The position numbers and the translations under genes were made by a program. Of a stretch of 64,000 bases of DNA, positions 26,826 to 36,499 are shown piece by piece; the first letter of the stretch is position 1, and each line of letters opens with the position of its first letter. Under the pieces are notes generated by a model. It worked only from the letters and a program-made list of their open reading frames with translations. It was not told where the DNA came from and made no database searches. The stretch comes from Planctomyces sp. SH-PL14. Its GTDB lineage: Bacteria; Planctomycetota; Planctomycetia; Planctomycetales; Planctomycetaceae. The stretch lies in contig NZ_CP011270.1 in NCBI RefSeq assembly GCF_001610835.1, positions 310,001 through 374,000 of the forward strand, read 5' to 3'.

Positions 26826-27305
26826 CTACAGACCTCCGGGGTTGAGCTGCCAGATCGTGAGGTTCAGGCCAGCGGCAAAAGAGACCCAGGCTAGGTAGGG
26901 CATCATCAACATGCCTGCGAGCCGCCGTATCCGGAGGAAATGAAAAACCGTGACGGCGATGGCTCCCCACAAACAGAGGATCTCCAAGAATGCCCACCCC
27001 GGCTGATGAAAGTGGAAGAAGATCCATGACCACAGGACGTTCAACGTCAGTTGAACATGAAACCAGACCAGCGGCAGAACCGCTCGTTGAAGGCCCGCCG
27101 CACGCCAGACCAGCCAGGCCGAGATCGCCATCAGCAAGTACAGAGCGGTCCACACGGGGCCGAACACGGCATCGGGCGGCGTCCATTGGGGGCGAACCAG
27201 TGAACGATACCACCCATCGATTTCAGGGTTGGTGGCCAGCGCTCCCAGTGCGGCGGCAGCGAACGAGATAAGGAAAAAGTAGGCGAACGCAGGGAAGTGC
27301 TTCAT
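26826..27305 (-). CDS. tspO: TspO/MBR family membrane protein
   Basis: 159 residues with five hydrophobic helices and family motifs: [21 protein letters not shown] near the first loop, [20 protein letters not shown], and [20 protein letters not shown]. TspO proteins bind tetrapyrroles/porphyrins in the membrane and act in stress regulation. ATG 27305 has GGAGAG directly upstream; more distal starts would add a non-hydrophobic leader. Confidence 0.88.
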   Translation of the reverse strand: MKHFPAFAYFFLISFAAAALGALATNPEIDGWYRSLVRPQWTPPDAVFGPVWTALYLLMAISAWLVWRAAGLQRAVLPLVWFHVQLTLNVLWSWIFFHFHQPGWAFLEILCLWGAIAVTVFHFLRIRRLAGMLMMPYLAWVSFAAGLNLTIWQLNPGGL

Positions 27306-27842
27306 CTCTCCGGCCTGTCTCTGGGTGAAGGGCATTAGCCAGTAACCCCAGCTTTGGCTGGGAACCAACGGCTCCGGATGCACGACTCATCCTCATGGAG
27401 TGCTGCAAGTCAGATGGAATTGCGGTGGATGGCGAGACGTTCACGCCAAATCCTGTGGCCGCCGGCCATGGCGGTTTCGAGAATGAGTGGAATCGGCCCC
27501 GGGGGGCCTTTCCCCAATCGTGACCACCTGAAAAGAATGCGAACAGTTCGGCATTGGGAAAGTCGGAAGGAGTTCAGGGATCGTCTGGACAGCGACTCTT
27601 CGGACGATCGTTCGAAAACAGGTATGACTCCTGGACGGCACATCGATTGCTGCACCGCTGCGGCCGTACGGTTCCCGGCTTTCAGAGGCGTGGCGATTGA
27701 ATGACAGTTCGGTTTGGTCAGATGCGTGATCGCGACTAGACCGGGGTGGTGATCGGGGCTCCAGTAGCGCGGGTCTTGCACCGAAGAGAGTTCCCCTGTC
27801 GTTCTCGGATCCATTCCCATCAACCAGGAAAATGTCGCGGAT
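27306..27842. other. Intergenic, no supported gene
   Basis: A minus-strand open frame at 27410-27823 has no family features, and its composition looks random. No terminator or repeat recognised. Confidence 0.4.
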
Positions 27843-28463
27843 ATGTCTTCGTCGGTGGCCGCGCTGCGAGTTCTTCTTGTTGACGACAGCCGAGACAGTC
27901 GGACGTTCCTTTCACGCCTCCTGCAACGTCATGGCTTCGCCATCGCGGAAGCAATCGATGGGGAGCAAGCCCTTGCCATCGGATACGAGTTCCGTCCTGA
28001 CTGCGTCATCTCGGATCTGGCCATGCCGAATCTGAGCGGCTATGGCTTGGCGCGTGAGCTGCGTCGCCGGAGTGGGTTGGACAAAACTCTCCTCGTGGCG
28101 TATTCCGCGTACGTTGATCCTGCTGAGGCGCGAGCTGCCGGGTTCGACTACTGGTTCGTCAAGCCGACACCAATCTCGGCCTTTTTGCAAGTTCTGAAGG
28201 AATTTGAGGTCATGAAGAAGCGGCTTGATCAAGTCGAAGAAGCAGCACGCGAACAGGGCCACGTCGTCCACGAGGTCCGCGACCTGATGAAGGAAGTCAA
28301 GAGCGACATCAATGAGATCAAGACTGGGCTCCAGGAAGACGTGAAAGATCTCAAGGTTCAGCTCCAAGAGGTGAAAGAGGATGTGCAGGAGATCAAGGAG
28401 CAACTTCGGCGAAGCGAGGACGGATCCCCTGACGGAGACGCTGCCGACACCTCCTCATCTTGA
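27843..28463 (+). CDS. Response regulator with C-terminal coiled coil
   Basis: Residues 1-125 form a CheY-like receiver: LVDDSRDSRTFL (acidic pair), CVISDLAMPNLSGY with the phospho-acceptor Asp, AYSAYVDPAE and the conserved Lys in FVKPTP. There is no DNA-binding or enzyme output. Instead residues about 130-195 are a long coiled coil (VRDLMKEVKSDINEIKTGLQ, DVKDLKVQLQEVKEDVQEIK). Such proteins act by protein contact. It converges, with a 9-nt overlap, on the broken histidine kinase gene. Confidence 0.85.
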   Translation: MSSSVAALRVLLVDDSRDSRTFLSRLLQRHGFAIAEAIDGEQALAIGYEFRPDCVISDLAMPNLSGYGLARELRRRSGLDKTLLVAYSAYVDPAEARAAGFDYWFVKPTPISAFLQVLKEFEVMKKRLDQVEEAAREQGHVVHEVRDLMKEVKSDINEIKTGLQEDVKDLKVQLQEVKEDVQEIKEQLRRSEDGSPDGDAADTSSS

Positions 28464-29825
28464 TTCAATGGTACAGCTCACTGCGAACTCTGAAACTTCC
28501 CGGATCGCCGCTAACGGTCCTCGTGCTCCGGGAGTCCGGAACAGGCAGCAGCTGTATTTACACCGCGGGCCGAGGACCGCCTCGAAGAATGCCGGCGGGA
28601 TCTCGTAGTGCTGCTCGTTCGCCCGCTCCGGGACGACCTCCACTCGTTCCCGTTGCTTGGACGTCAATGGATTTTGGTTGTCGGCCAGAGCATCTTCAGC
28701 CGGCCCCAGCATCAGCGCCAGCGGAGTGCGGAATTCGTGACTGACATTGCCGAAGAACGTTGTCTTCGCCCGATCGAGTTCCGCCATTGCCTGGGCTCGC
28801 CGCCGCTCCTCTTGGTAGGTACGTGCACTGGCGACGGAGGCAGCGATGTGACCGGCAAGCAAGTCCAAGAACCCTCGATAATCCTCGTCGAGCGCCAGTC
28901 GAGGGCTAACACCTGCAACGAGAAAACCGGCCAACTCCGTCTGGCCCGACCTGACAATCGGCAGAATGACCGCCCGCTGTGGAGGCTCTGGCCACGGGGC
29001 CCCGGAAAGCGGTCCGATCCGCGCTGAAATGTCGTCAACCGTGACGGCCTTGCCTGTCTCGGCGACATGGTGGAACGGCCATGGGCTCTCGAGCGAGTCG
29101 AAACGGAGCGTGACGGGACTGGCCTGAGTGTCTCGATCGAGTCCCGTAATCCCAGCAAGGATTAACTGACCGCCGTCTTGCAGCAGGTACAAGAGGGTGA
29201 ACGGGAGATCGTGCGGGTTCTGTGTGAGAGAATGTGTCGCCGTCTCGCATGCTTCCTCAGCAGTACGAGCCACACCGGTCTTCCACACCCCTAACTCTCG
29301 CAGCGTTCACAGTCGGCGCTCGCCGATGACCCGCTTGGTGGTCTCTAGCCCGGCGTTGAACACGCCTTCGACCTTTCCATCCTCGCCCCGAATCGGACTG
29401 AAGGTGTAGTCGAAGTAGCATTCTTCCGTGAAACCGTGCCGGTGCATCGGGAGGAGTTGATCCCGGCTGCGTGTGGCCTCGCCAGTGGACATCACTCGCC
29501 CGAACAACGGCTCAATGATGTGCCAGATCTCCGGCCACGCCTCACGTGCGGGTCGGCCGAGTGTCCAAGGGTGCTTCTCTCCGGGGATCGGACTCCACTC
29601 GTCGTTGTAAAGGAGGACGAGGTCGCAGCCCCAGTGGATCGCAATGGGGAAATTTGAGTCGATGCAGATGCTCAAGGCCCAGAGGAGGCTCTGCGGCCAA
29701 AGCCGGATATGACCGAGCGGAGTGGCCGACCAGTCGAACTCTCGAATTCGCCGCCCCATGTTGCCACCGCCAGCGAAGGCGGCGAGTGGGGAATTGTCCG
29801 GAAGTTCCGAGCTGTCGTCTTTCAT
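28455..29825 (-). pseudogene. PAS-GAF-HisKA sensor histidine kinase, nonsense-mutated and truncated
   Basis: The first part from ATG 29825 is a PAS sensor (NFPIAIHWGCDLVLLYNDEW, FDYTFSPIRGEDGKVEGVFN). It ends RVIGERRL followed by TGA at 29307-29309. In the same frame the protein continues TLRELGVWKTGVARTAEEAC, then a GAF domain (FTLLYLLQDGGQLILAGITG) and a HisKA box (FFGNVSHEFRTPLALMLGP). One CGA-to-TGA change would explain the stop. The ATPase (HATPase) domain is missing at the C-terminus. It cannot autophosphorylate. Confidence 0.8.
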
Positions 29826-29943
29826 CGGTTCTCGGGCGAATTGCGGAAGGCTGCTCGGAGCTCCTCTCCTCCTGCCCCGGGGGTCCCCACCAATCGGGGG
29901 GACAAAGGGGACTATGCTACCGGTCCCAACCTGCGTCAGACAC

Positions 29944-29977
29944 AAAAAAAGACGCACGTCGATTCGATGTGCGTCTT
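29944..29977 (-). terminator. Rho-independent terminator of the 29999-31828 gene
   Basis: On the minus strand AAGACGCAC and GTGCGTCTT form a 9-bp stem around an 11-nt loop (ATCGAATCGAC), followed by a run of seven T. It lies about 20 bp after the stop of the gene. Confidence 0.85.
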
Positions 29978-29998
29978 CAACCTGAGAATGCAGGCCGT

Positions 29999-31828
29999 TC
30001 AATCCGCTTTCATCGCCTTCCGGAAGCTCGCCAGGTCAAACGCCGCCCCCTTCTTCGCCGCCGCGATCTTCCCCGGCCTGGAAGCTCCTCCCCCCTTCTC
30101 CGACGTCCCCGCCCCGGACTTCTCCTTCGCAGTCCGCGAATCAAACGCGGACGAATCGAAAACGGACGACGCCGGCTTCGTCCCCGACTTGGCGACGGAT
30201 TTCGCTTCGGACTTCGCCTGCGGCACGCGGACACTCTCGGTCGGGAAGACCTCCCAGAGATTGTCCGCCGGATCGATCGCCAGCGACACCCGCACCGCGG
30301 AGTCGTAGAAGCACCGCTCCGCGTCCTCCCCCTCCTTGCCGCGATTGAAGCGGATCACGATCGGATAGACCCCCGCATGCTCCCGCGTGGCGCCGGGAGC
30401 CAGCTCGAAGGACTCTCCCCCCGCCTGATAGTGGAACGGAGCGTCCATCCCCACGCTCTCCATCGTCACCTTGAACTTGCGGCTCCCCAGCTGCCACCGG
30501 CCGTCCGCCAGCGTGAAGACGTACGTGCCGTCCGTCAGCGAGTACCGCGTCGGCGAACCGCCGTTCCCCGGATCAAAACTGATCTCGCGGCTGCTGCCTG
30601 GGTTCACGTGCTCCCAGCTATCGGCGTCCAGGCTGTAGCTCTGTCCGCCGAGAAGGAAGTTGACGGCCCCTCCCGTCTCCGAGTCGTTGTAAAGCCGGAT
30701 TCCGGTCTGGTCATGCGACACAACGGCAAACGCCGCGTCGCTCGGACCGACCGGCAGACCGATCAGGTCGGCCGTCGTCGTCGTCAGGCACGCGATCGGC
30801 TCGCCCGGCTCGATCCCGGTGATGAGACCGCCGCCGGGGAGATAGAAGATCTGCCCGGGCGGGAGACCGGGGATCACCGCCAGATCGATCTCGTCCGACG
30901 GCAGAACGGGGTCGAACGGATCGGCCGGATACTCGTCGTCGAACATCCCCGCGATCTCGCTGCGGGTCTGCAGGTCCGTCGTCAGCTTGGCGATCCGCTT
31001 ACTATCGCTTTCGGTCAGTTCGTCGTTCTTGTCCGCGACGGCCAGCTCGATCGCATCCTCGTACGCTTTGATCATCTCGTCGGTGACCGGTTCCCCCGCC
31101 GCCACCTGGTCCTTGATGTCGTCCAGAGCTTCCTGAACGGCCGGAACGTCCCCGACGCCGAGATCGTCCGCCGCCGTCTGCAAGTCCTGGACGTCCGCGT
31201 CGATCGAGTCCTTCAGCGCCTTCTGAACCGCCGAGTAGTCCTCATCCGCCAGAACGGCGACGTCGCCCGGATCGTACTCCAGGGTGTTGTCCGTCAGCGG
31301 AGCCGCGATCGGCGGCGGGACATTAGGAACGTTCTGCGGGACGATGTTCGGCTGCGGCGTGATGACCACTGTCGGCCCCCGCTGCAGAGGCTGCGGCTGA
31401 ACCGGGATCCGCTGTGGAACGACGTCGGGCTGCCGCGGGATGTAGTCGTACCGCGGCGGGCTGTTCGTCTGCGGCCGCATCCCCCCCTCAGGGAGGATCC
31501 GCCGGCCATTGTTCGGCTGCTGCGGCTGCGTGGGTCGCTGCGGCTGCTGTGGGATACCCCGTAGCGCGTCTTCCAATAATCTCGCTGCGTCCTGCCCCGA
31601 CAGGTTCCGATTGTTCTGCGGCGCGCTCTCTGGAACAAAGCCTTTGGGAAACAGGTTCTGGTTCGGCTGGGTCCGGGGCCGGACATTCGTGTCCGTCTCG
31701 GCCTTGATCCCGCCGCTCGGTCGCGACGCCCGGTTGCTGCGAGCATTCTGCGCCCGGATCGGCGACACCGACAGACAGGCCGCGAGACCAACACCGCAGA
31801 AAAGCCCCCAACGCCATGTCTGACGCAT
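29999..31828 (-). CDS. Large secreted/periplasmic protein with Pro/Gln-rich linker
   Basis: About 609 residues from the ATG before MRQTWRWGLFCGVGLAACLS, a Sec signal peptide ending near PIRAQ. A Pro/Gln/Asn-rich linker follows (RGIPQQPQRPTQPQQPNNGR) and then an acidic helical region (residues about 180-290). A beta-rich domain (SLDADSWEHVNPGSSREISF, TDGTYVFTLADGRWQLGSRK, PFHYQAGGESFELAPGATRE) and a Lys/Ala/Ser-rich basic tail complete it. The GTG at 31945 would add an unlikely leader. No enzyme motif; possibly a cell-envelope protein. A clear terminator follows. Confidence 0.8.
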   Translation of the reverse strand: MRQTWRWGLFCGVGLAACLSVSPIRAQNARSNRASRPSGGIKAETDTNVRPRTQPNQNLFPKGFVPESAPQNNRNLSGQDAARLLEDALRGIPQQPQRPTQPQQPNNGRRILPEGGMRPQTNSPPRYDYIPRQPDVVPQRIPVQPQPLQRGPTVVITPQPNIVPQNVPNVPPPIAAPLTDNTLEYDPGDVAVLADEDYSAVQKALKDSIDADVQDLQTAADDLGVGDVPAVQEALDDIKDQVAAGEPVTDEMIKAYEDAIELAVADKNDELTESDSKRIAKLTTDLQTRSEIAGMFDDEYPADPFDPVLPSDEIDLAVIPGLPPGQIFYLPGGGLITGIEPGEPIACLTTTTADLIGLPVGPSDAAFAVVSHDQTGIRLYNDSETGGAVNFLLGGQSYSLDADSWEHVNPGSSREISFDPGNGGSPTRYSLTDGTYVFTLADGRWQLGSRKFKVTMESVGMDAPFHYQAGGESFELAPGATREHAGVYPIVIRFNRGKEGEDAERCFYDSAVRVSLAIDPADNLWEVFPTESVRVPQAKSEAKSVAKSGTKPASSVFDSSAFDSRTAKEKSGAGTSEKGGGASRPGKIAAAKKGAAFDLASFRKAMKAD

Positions 31829-32749
31829 GATTTTCGCCCCGTTCGTGAAGACTGCACCGCCCCATCGCCCACGCCGAGCTAGTCTAACGGTGCTGCAATT
31901 CGCCGCACACACACAGGGAAAGATTAATGCTTTGTAATTATCCACAAGTCTTCGCTCGTATCGGATTTATGCTGCAGTTCGCCTAGTGGAACAACACGGA
32001 AGTCCTCCGGCACCTTGGGCCAAGGCTATTCGACCGGCGGGACTGGAACGCTCAGGGTCGCTAGCTCCTCAGCAACGCTTTGAGAATCGGAACGCGAGAT
32101 TCACCTCGATTATGACTTTCGGCTTCTTCAAGAACGTGACAGCACGGGCGAGGGGCTTCCGGTGAATCGGAAGTTGCGTTCGTAACCGACGCATCGATAT
32201 GGACTTGCATCATCGTCGACCTTGTCTGCCCTCCCTTGCGGCATCGCTTTGCTGAAGCGGTGCGGAAGGCGATCGATCTCGGCTCAGTCGTCCGCTAGGA
32301 ACGATTGCCACCGTCGATGCGTTGACTCTTGGTCAGTGCCAAAGTGAAGTTCGATCCGGGGCTCGGGTTGCGGCTAAGGCCGATCAGTTACATAGAAGCG
32401 GTTCGCCCTGGGGAGGACCGAAGTCGAGGCGCTCAGCGTAGGAATCGCTGTCGGCCGCTAGGCGTAGCACGGAGACTGCTTCATCCTGCTCATCGCCGCG
32501 AAGCCGGGCGATCACTGCTACTCCTCAGCCGCAACCACGCCGCCACTTGTCTGCCGACATGACAGGCGATGCCAGGGCTTCGTGGTCCTTCTTTGCCACA
32601 AGTTCTTGACGAGTTTCCTCTTGAAGCTACGAACCGCCGTTGGCGCGCGGCTTGCTTGCGGTGTCGCTCCATGTCGGAGGCGATTTTCCCTCTCCGGCAA
32701 TTCGCCCTGACTGAACGGGCGCGGCTAAAACCACGAAAGGAGATGAAAG
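31829..32749. other. Intergenic, about 920 bp, nothing confidently recognised
   Basis: No open frame shows family features. A short minus-strand frame near 32380-32520 (VIARLRGDEQDEAVSVLRLA) is protein-like but very small. The last 15 bp carry the ribosome-binding site of the Hsp20 gene. Confidence 0.4.
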
Positions 32750-33193
32750 ATGATGCCCACGCTCAATGAACGCTGGAACGCTTTGTTTTCCAATCCCTTC
32801 GAGGCCGTTCGCCGCGAGATCGCCAGTCGCCCGCGGGGGATCGCAAACGGTTTCGGCGCCTTGTCCTCGTGGGAAGATGAAGGAAACTACTTCGTTGAAA
32901 TGGATGTCCCGGGAGTCGCGCTTGACGATCTGAGCATCACGTTCGAGAAGGAACACCTGCTGATCGAGGTCACCCGAAAGGCCCCCACGAACGCGCGCAA
33001 CAGCTGGTATGACGAACGCGCGTACGGCACGCTCCGACGATCGCTGCGGCTGACCGATGAGGTCGACGCCGAGTCCGTCGAGGCGATCCTGTCGGATGGT
33101 GTGGTCCAGATCAAGATCGCCAAGAAGCCGGAACACCAGCCACGGCGGATCCCCGTACGGGCCGACGGGCAGAAACGGCTCGCCACCTCGTAG
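32750..33193 (+). CDS. Hsp20 / alpha-crystallin small heat-shock protein
   Basis: ATP-independent chaperone that holds unfolding proteins. The central alpha-crystallin domain (about residues 38-130) has FVEMDVPGVALDDLSITFEK, the RSLRLTDEVDAESVEAIL strand and the diagnostic A-x-x-x-x-G-V (ILSDGVVQIKIAKK). The C-terminal tail carries an I-P-V motif for oligomerisation (RRIPV). AGGAG lies 8-9 nt before ATG 32750; ATG 32753 is equally possible. Confidence 0.92.
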   Translation: MMPTLNERWNALFSNPFEAVRREIASRPRGIANGFGALSSWEDEGNYFVEMDVPGVALDDLSITFEKEHLLIEVTRKAPTNARNSWYDERAYGTLRRSLRLTDEVDAESVEAILSDGVVQIKIAKKPEHQPRRIPVRADGQKRLATS

Positions 33194-33311
33194 GTTCTCG
33201 TTCCTCATCATGTGATGAGTGAGCTCCCGACGATGGTTGAGCGGAGTGTAGAGCTGGCCCGCCTCACTGTGCTCCCGTCGTCGGGACTCGTTCTTCCGGC
33301 GCCCTCGTTCC

Positions 33312-34055
33312 ATGAAGATCACGCTTCACACCCCCGAGACAATCTATTCGCCTCGCCACGTACCAAGCTGGCTTCTTCTGGCTTGTGCCGCGGGGATGGT
33401 CAACGGCTTTGCCTTCCTCATGTGCGAACAGTTCGTGACACATGTCACAGGAACCGTAACGCGAATGGGGCTCGAGTGGCCGATCGTCGGAGTCGCAATC
33501 GAGTATGCCGTGGTGCTCGCCAGCTTCGTCCTGGGGGCGGCGGTTGCGGTCATCGTCATTCAGTCCCGAGCGCGTCAGGGAAAGCAGCCGCGCTGGGCGA
33601 TGCCGCTCGTCCTGGAAGCGATGCTTCTGATAGGCATCGCAATTACAGGACGTACCGGCGCATTTGGTCAGCTGGCAAGGGCAGCCTCCTCGGAGCCCCC
33701 TCCGGTTGCATTTCTCTCGCTGCTGGCCTTCTCGATGGGCGTCCAGAACGCGGCTGTCGCGTCAACGACGGGGCTGGCCGTCCGCACCACTCACTTGAGC
33801 GGGCCGGCAACTGACACCGGAATTCACTTAGGAACCGCCCTCCTGGCCGACGGTGAGGAACGACGGGCGGCTCTGCGAGGGGCCGCGCTTCGAGGAGGGA
33901 AGATTCTGGCGTTCATGCTCGGAGCTGGCATCGCCGTCCCGTTAACCCTTTCTCTCGACTACCTCACCCTGCTGGCACCGGCGATCTTGGTCAGTGCGGC
34001 TACGGCGCTCAGCTTTACCAGCACATGGAGTCCTAGCGATATTGTCATCCGTTAG
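33312..34055 (+). CDS. YoaK/DUF1275 family membrane protein
   Basis: 247 residues with six hydrophobic segments. The family features are a first segment WLLLACAAGMVNGFAFLMC, VTHVTGTVTRMGLEW, and an internal GVQNAAVASTTGLAVRTTHL with SG.ATD (GMQNA..TH.TG pattern). DUF1275 proteins are inner-membrane proteins of unknown transport role. It follows Hsp20 on the same strand by 118 bp. Confidence 0.85.
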   Translation: MKITLHTPETIYSPRHVPSWLLLACAAGMVNGFAFLMCEQFVTHVTGTVTRMGLEWPIVGVAIEYAVVLASFVLGAAVAVIVIQSRARQGKQPRWAMPLVLEAMLLIGIAITGRTGAFGQLARAASSEPPPVAFLSLLAFSMGVQNAAVASTTGLAVRTTHLSGPATDTGIHLGTALLADGEERRAALRGAALRGGKILAFMLGAGIAVPLTLSLDYLTLLAPAILVSAATALSFTSTWSPSDIVIR

Positions 34056-34164
34056 GGCAACTTGTTGTGTTGGGACTCCGTTGCGAAAAATGCGGCGTTC
34101 GCCGCGACGCTGTTATCGGGCTTCTTGTGGATCCGAGGGGTGAGGAACAGTTCCGGAGTGTCCC

Positions 34165-34383
34165 TTGGAAAGTCAGCCCGACGGCAATCGAGAGCTCGCC
34201 GCTGAGTGCGAGAGATTGCGCCATCATTCGATGCTTCTGCAGGAGCGCCTGCGGGCTGCCGAGTGGGACGCGCAAGGCCTGCGCGGCTTTGCCATCGAGT
34301 GGATAAGGGAGCAGAGGAAACTGGTTCGCGCTCATGCGTTCCCGCCCGGGCGCGTCCCGGCGCAGAGTCTCTCGGCGGAGTAG
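34165..34383 (+). CDS. Small coiled-coil protein, copy 2
   Basis: TTG start at 34165 with GGAG upstream; 72 residues. NRELAAECERLRHHSMLLQE and RLRAAEWDAQGLRGFAIEWI resemble the 9287 product, with the same W.R.QR(K) helix end. It precedes an MK.LVLL.DEVALL gene as at 9.3-9.7 kb. Confidence 0.5.
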   Translation: MESQPDGNRELAAECERLRHHSMLLQERLRAAEWDAQGLRGFAIEWIREQRKLVRAHAFPPGRVPAQSLSAE

Positions 34384-34578
34384 AAAGACCGCACGAAAGG
34401 ACAGCCGTTCCGGGGTCGGCGATCGCGGTCGAGGCGGCCAGAATTCAACGCACGTCAATTCGCGGCGCCTCGGGAAAACGGGGTCTAGCCGGACCGCCGC
34501 GCCTCGCGAAAATGCCCCGCGCATAGCGCCCCTGTAGGGCTGCCAAGGGTGGCAGGGACCAGGACAACGGAGTTGTGA

Positions 34579-34869
34579 ATGAAGGGGCTGGTGTTATTGG
34601 GTGACGAGGTCGCGCTCTTGAAGTTCGCGGCAAAGGACGGGGTTCTGAGCCGGACCGGCCCGACGCTGGGGCACGAAATCGCCTGCGAATTCTTTTGTGA
34701 GGCTGGCCTGGCCGAAGCCGTCGGCGACGAGTTGCGACTGACACCGTTGGGGCGAGCTGTATCGCAGAAGCTCATCGACTCAGGAGCTTCCGGCACGGTG
34801 TCGATCCCGCGTTCAGTTCTCTATGCGCTGGGACCACCATTTGCGAGCTATCGGGGTTTGGAGCCATAG
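34579..34869 (+). CDS. MKxLVLLxDEVALL winged-helix-like protein
   Basis: 96 residues, MKGLVLLGDEVALLKFAAKD, then HEIACEFFCEAGLAEAVGDE and LRLTPLGRAVSQKLIDSGAS, ending IPRSVLYALGPPFASYRGLEP. It is the non-extended form of the 9709 protein, with its stop in place. GGAG lies before ATG. The helix/wing pattern suggests a compact winged-helix fold. It is followed by the duplicated block. Confidence 0.6.
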   Translation: MKGLVLLGDEVALLKFAAKDGVLSRTGPTLGHEIACEFFCEAGLAEAVGDELRLTPLGRAVSQKLIDSGASGTVSIPRSVLYALGPPFASYRGLEP

Positions 34870-34923
34870 CGGCCACGTCAGGGGTAGGCCCTTCCTAGAC
34901 TGCTGTGGTGCATCTGAGAAAGG

Positions 34924-35812
34924 TGGCGGACCAGCTCTCCCCCGGCGTGGCCGTCTAAACTCTTTCCAAGAACCGGTCGTCAGTCGTCAGTCGTCGGTCG
35001 GAGGTGTGTGGTGGGAGCGACGGGGAGTTCGGTGGGGCCCGTTCAAAGCCTCAAGATCTCAGAGGATGAGTGGCGGCTGTTGGTGGACCTGATTGCCGGC
35101 TTCGATGCCACGCGCTACCACCCCGTCCGACTCGACATGGCCATGCAGGGGCTGATTCAAAGCGGACTGCTCGAAGAGGTGCGGAACGGCACACGGGTCA
35201 CGAAGCTGGGATACCGGGTGAGGGCGGATGGGCCCCGATACGTCCCCGGAGGTCCGCGGGTCTGGTGCGGCGGCGTCGAACGAGAGGATCCGAGAGAGAA
35301 GCCGGGCTCCGATCGCGGTGGCGCCCCCCCGGCCTGACTCGTCTCACAGGCCATGTCGCGGGGAAAGAGCCGCAGTCGCCGCTCAGCTTCGGCGGTTTGA
35401 ACCTGATCTATTCCTGCCGCTATCTTCCGGTCACAGCGGCGACCCTTTGGGCTTCAGGTACGGGCGTCCTCCAACGCCGGATGCACGACGATTCTCTGGC
35501 AGTTCGATTGTCGTTGGGGCACTTTCGGGGTGAGGCTGGATATGGAGCAGGACTCGCTCGGACCGAGAGCACCATCTCGACGGTTTCGGATGCTGGTCTC
35601 CGAATACATCACGCTTCGAGAGATCGGCGTCAAGCCGATCGCTGTGCCCCTTGTCGCCCCTTCGGTAGCAGGCGATGTTGAGTTCCTGGTGGCTGCCAAA
35701 CTCGCCTCTCGAGAAGGAGACACAGTGACGATCACTCCGCGAGGCACGGAGCTGTTGAAGGCGACGCCATATAGCTGGAGCCCGGTAGTGGTCAGTTTCG
35801 ATGCTGAGGGGC
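34924..35812 (+). repeat. Duplicated block, copy 2
   Basis: Near-identical to 10058-10930 in direct orientation. At the left end it has CAGTCGTCAGTCGTCGGTCG where copy 1 has a single CAGTCGT. Carries identical or nearly identical small genes at 35008 and 35542. Confidence 0.85.
35008..35337 (+). CDS. Small winged-helix-like protein, EDEW family member 4
   Basis: Identical in protein sequence to 10131-10460 (LKISEDEWRLLVDLIAG...). GTG start. In this copy the upstream gene stops earlier, so the two genes do not overlap. Confidence 0.6.
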   Translation: MVGATGSSVGPVQSLKISEDEWRLLVDLIAGFDATRYHPVRLDMAMQGLIQSGLLEEVRNGTRVTKLGYRVRADGPRYVPGGPRVWCGGVEREDPREKPGSDRGGAPPA

Positions 35813-35823
35813 TAGGTTGGTGA
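35542..35823 (+). CDS. Small winged-helix-like protein, second subfamily (duplicated)
   Basis: 93 residues; differs from the 10665 product only near the C-terminus (WSPVVVSFDAEGLGW against WSRVVVSFDAKGLSW). The ATG lies four codons after a GTG. Confidence 0.6.
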   Translation: MEQDSLGPRAPSRRFRMLVSEYITLREIGVKPIAVPLVAPSVAGDVEFLVAAKLASREGDTVTITPRGTELLKATPYSWSPVVVSFDAEGLGW

Positions 35824-35872
35824 GGCGGCCCACTGCCTGGACCGCAGAAGTCTGGATCCCACTTCTCCGCAA

Positions 35873-36064
35873 TCATCTCAGAGGGACTGCCTGGGCGGCG
35901 TATGCAGCCAAAATGATCGCCAGGTTCAGCAACAGGGCGGCGGCGATCAAGGTGGTGTTCCAGTCAAGTTTGACGGCACCAGTAGCCTTGCCGATTACGA
36001 GCAAGACCCCGATGAAGACGAGGAAAAATGAGAGCCCGCAGAGAAGGCCTGGGTCGACATGCAT
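35873..36064 (-). CDS. Small two-pass membrane protein, 63 aa
   Basis: MHVDPGLLCGLSFFLVFIGV begins the first hydrophobic helix and NTTLIAAALLLNLAIILAAY forms the second, with a short KATGAVKLD loop. Family not recognised. Confidence 0.55.
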   Translation of the reverse strand: MHVDPGLLCGLSFFLVFIGVLLVIGKATGAVKLDWNTTLIAAALLLNLAIILAAYAAQAVPLR

Positions 36065-36075
36065 TGCATACTTGG

Positions 36076-36146
36076 TCAGAGCTTCCAGAAGGTCGTAGGG
36101 ACCTCGCTCCGGAGGTCACCGTGGAGCCAGCGGCGGGTGCCGCGTG
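36076..36146 (-). pseudogene. Remnant of the 12472-type gene
   Basis: The minus strand reads RGTRRWLHGDLRSEVPTTFW KL and stops. It matches the ARGARRWLYGELRSD start region of 12472-12918. A third, differently truncated copy is at 10952-11024. Confidence 0.45.
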
Positions 36147-36152
36147 GCGGAT

Positions 36153-36428
36153 TCAGCCGTTCTCGAGGTCTGCCCGAGTGATCACGATCTCGGAGTTGGG
36201 ATCAGCCTTGTCAATTCTCCGCCGGGACGCGGCCTCGACCTCTCTGAACCGCTGGTCAAAGACTCTCAGAAGATCCAGAGCATTGGAGCACGGGAGGCCA
36301 CCCGCGGTGATTGCCTCCTCTGAAATGATGCACCAAGTTGGAACGCCGTCCACGATCGCGCCGAATCGCACAGCGTTGCGCTCGAAGAGGTACTCGCGCT
36401 TTCCAGTGAACTCGACGTGCTTTGCCAT
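36153..36428 (-). CDS. DUF1488 family protein, 91 aa
   Basis: MAKHVEFTGKREYLFERNAV then VRFGAIVDGVPTWCIISEEA matches the small DUF1488 fold (a strand-rich N-half and an AL..F...R..IE helix). Function of the family is unknown. No neighbour suggests a partner. Confidence 0.55.
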   Translation of the reverse strand: MAKHVEFTGKREYLFERNAVRFGAIVDGVPTWCIISEEAITAGGLPCSNALDLLRVFDQRFREVEAASRRRIDKADPNSEIVITRADLENG

Positions 36429-36499
36429 ACTTTCACTCTAACCGAGTGGCCTCGGCAGGGACGTTCCGCCGGTCGAAGCGGAGGGCGGCGGCCAGATTG

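Noticed and set aside
27410-27823. Minus-strand 137-codon open frame
   Set aside because: Random-looking composition, no ribosome-binding site or family match.
29546-31564. Plus-strand 672-codon open frame
   Set aside because: Extremely Arg/Asp-rich mirror of the secreted protein gene at 29999-31828, which has a signal peptide and terminator.
29999-31828. GTG at 31945 as the start of the large secreted protein
   Set aside because: It would bury the signal peptide behind a 39-residue leader; the internal ATG gives a standard signal sequence at the N-terminus.
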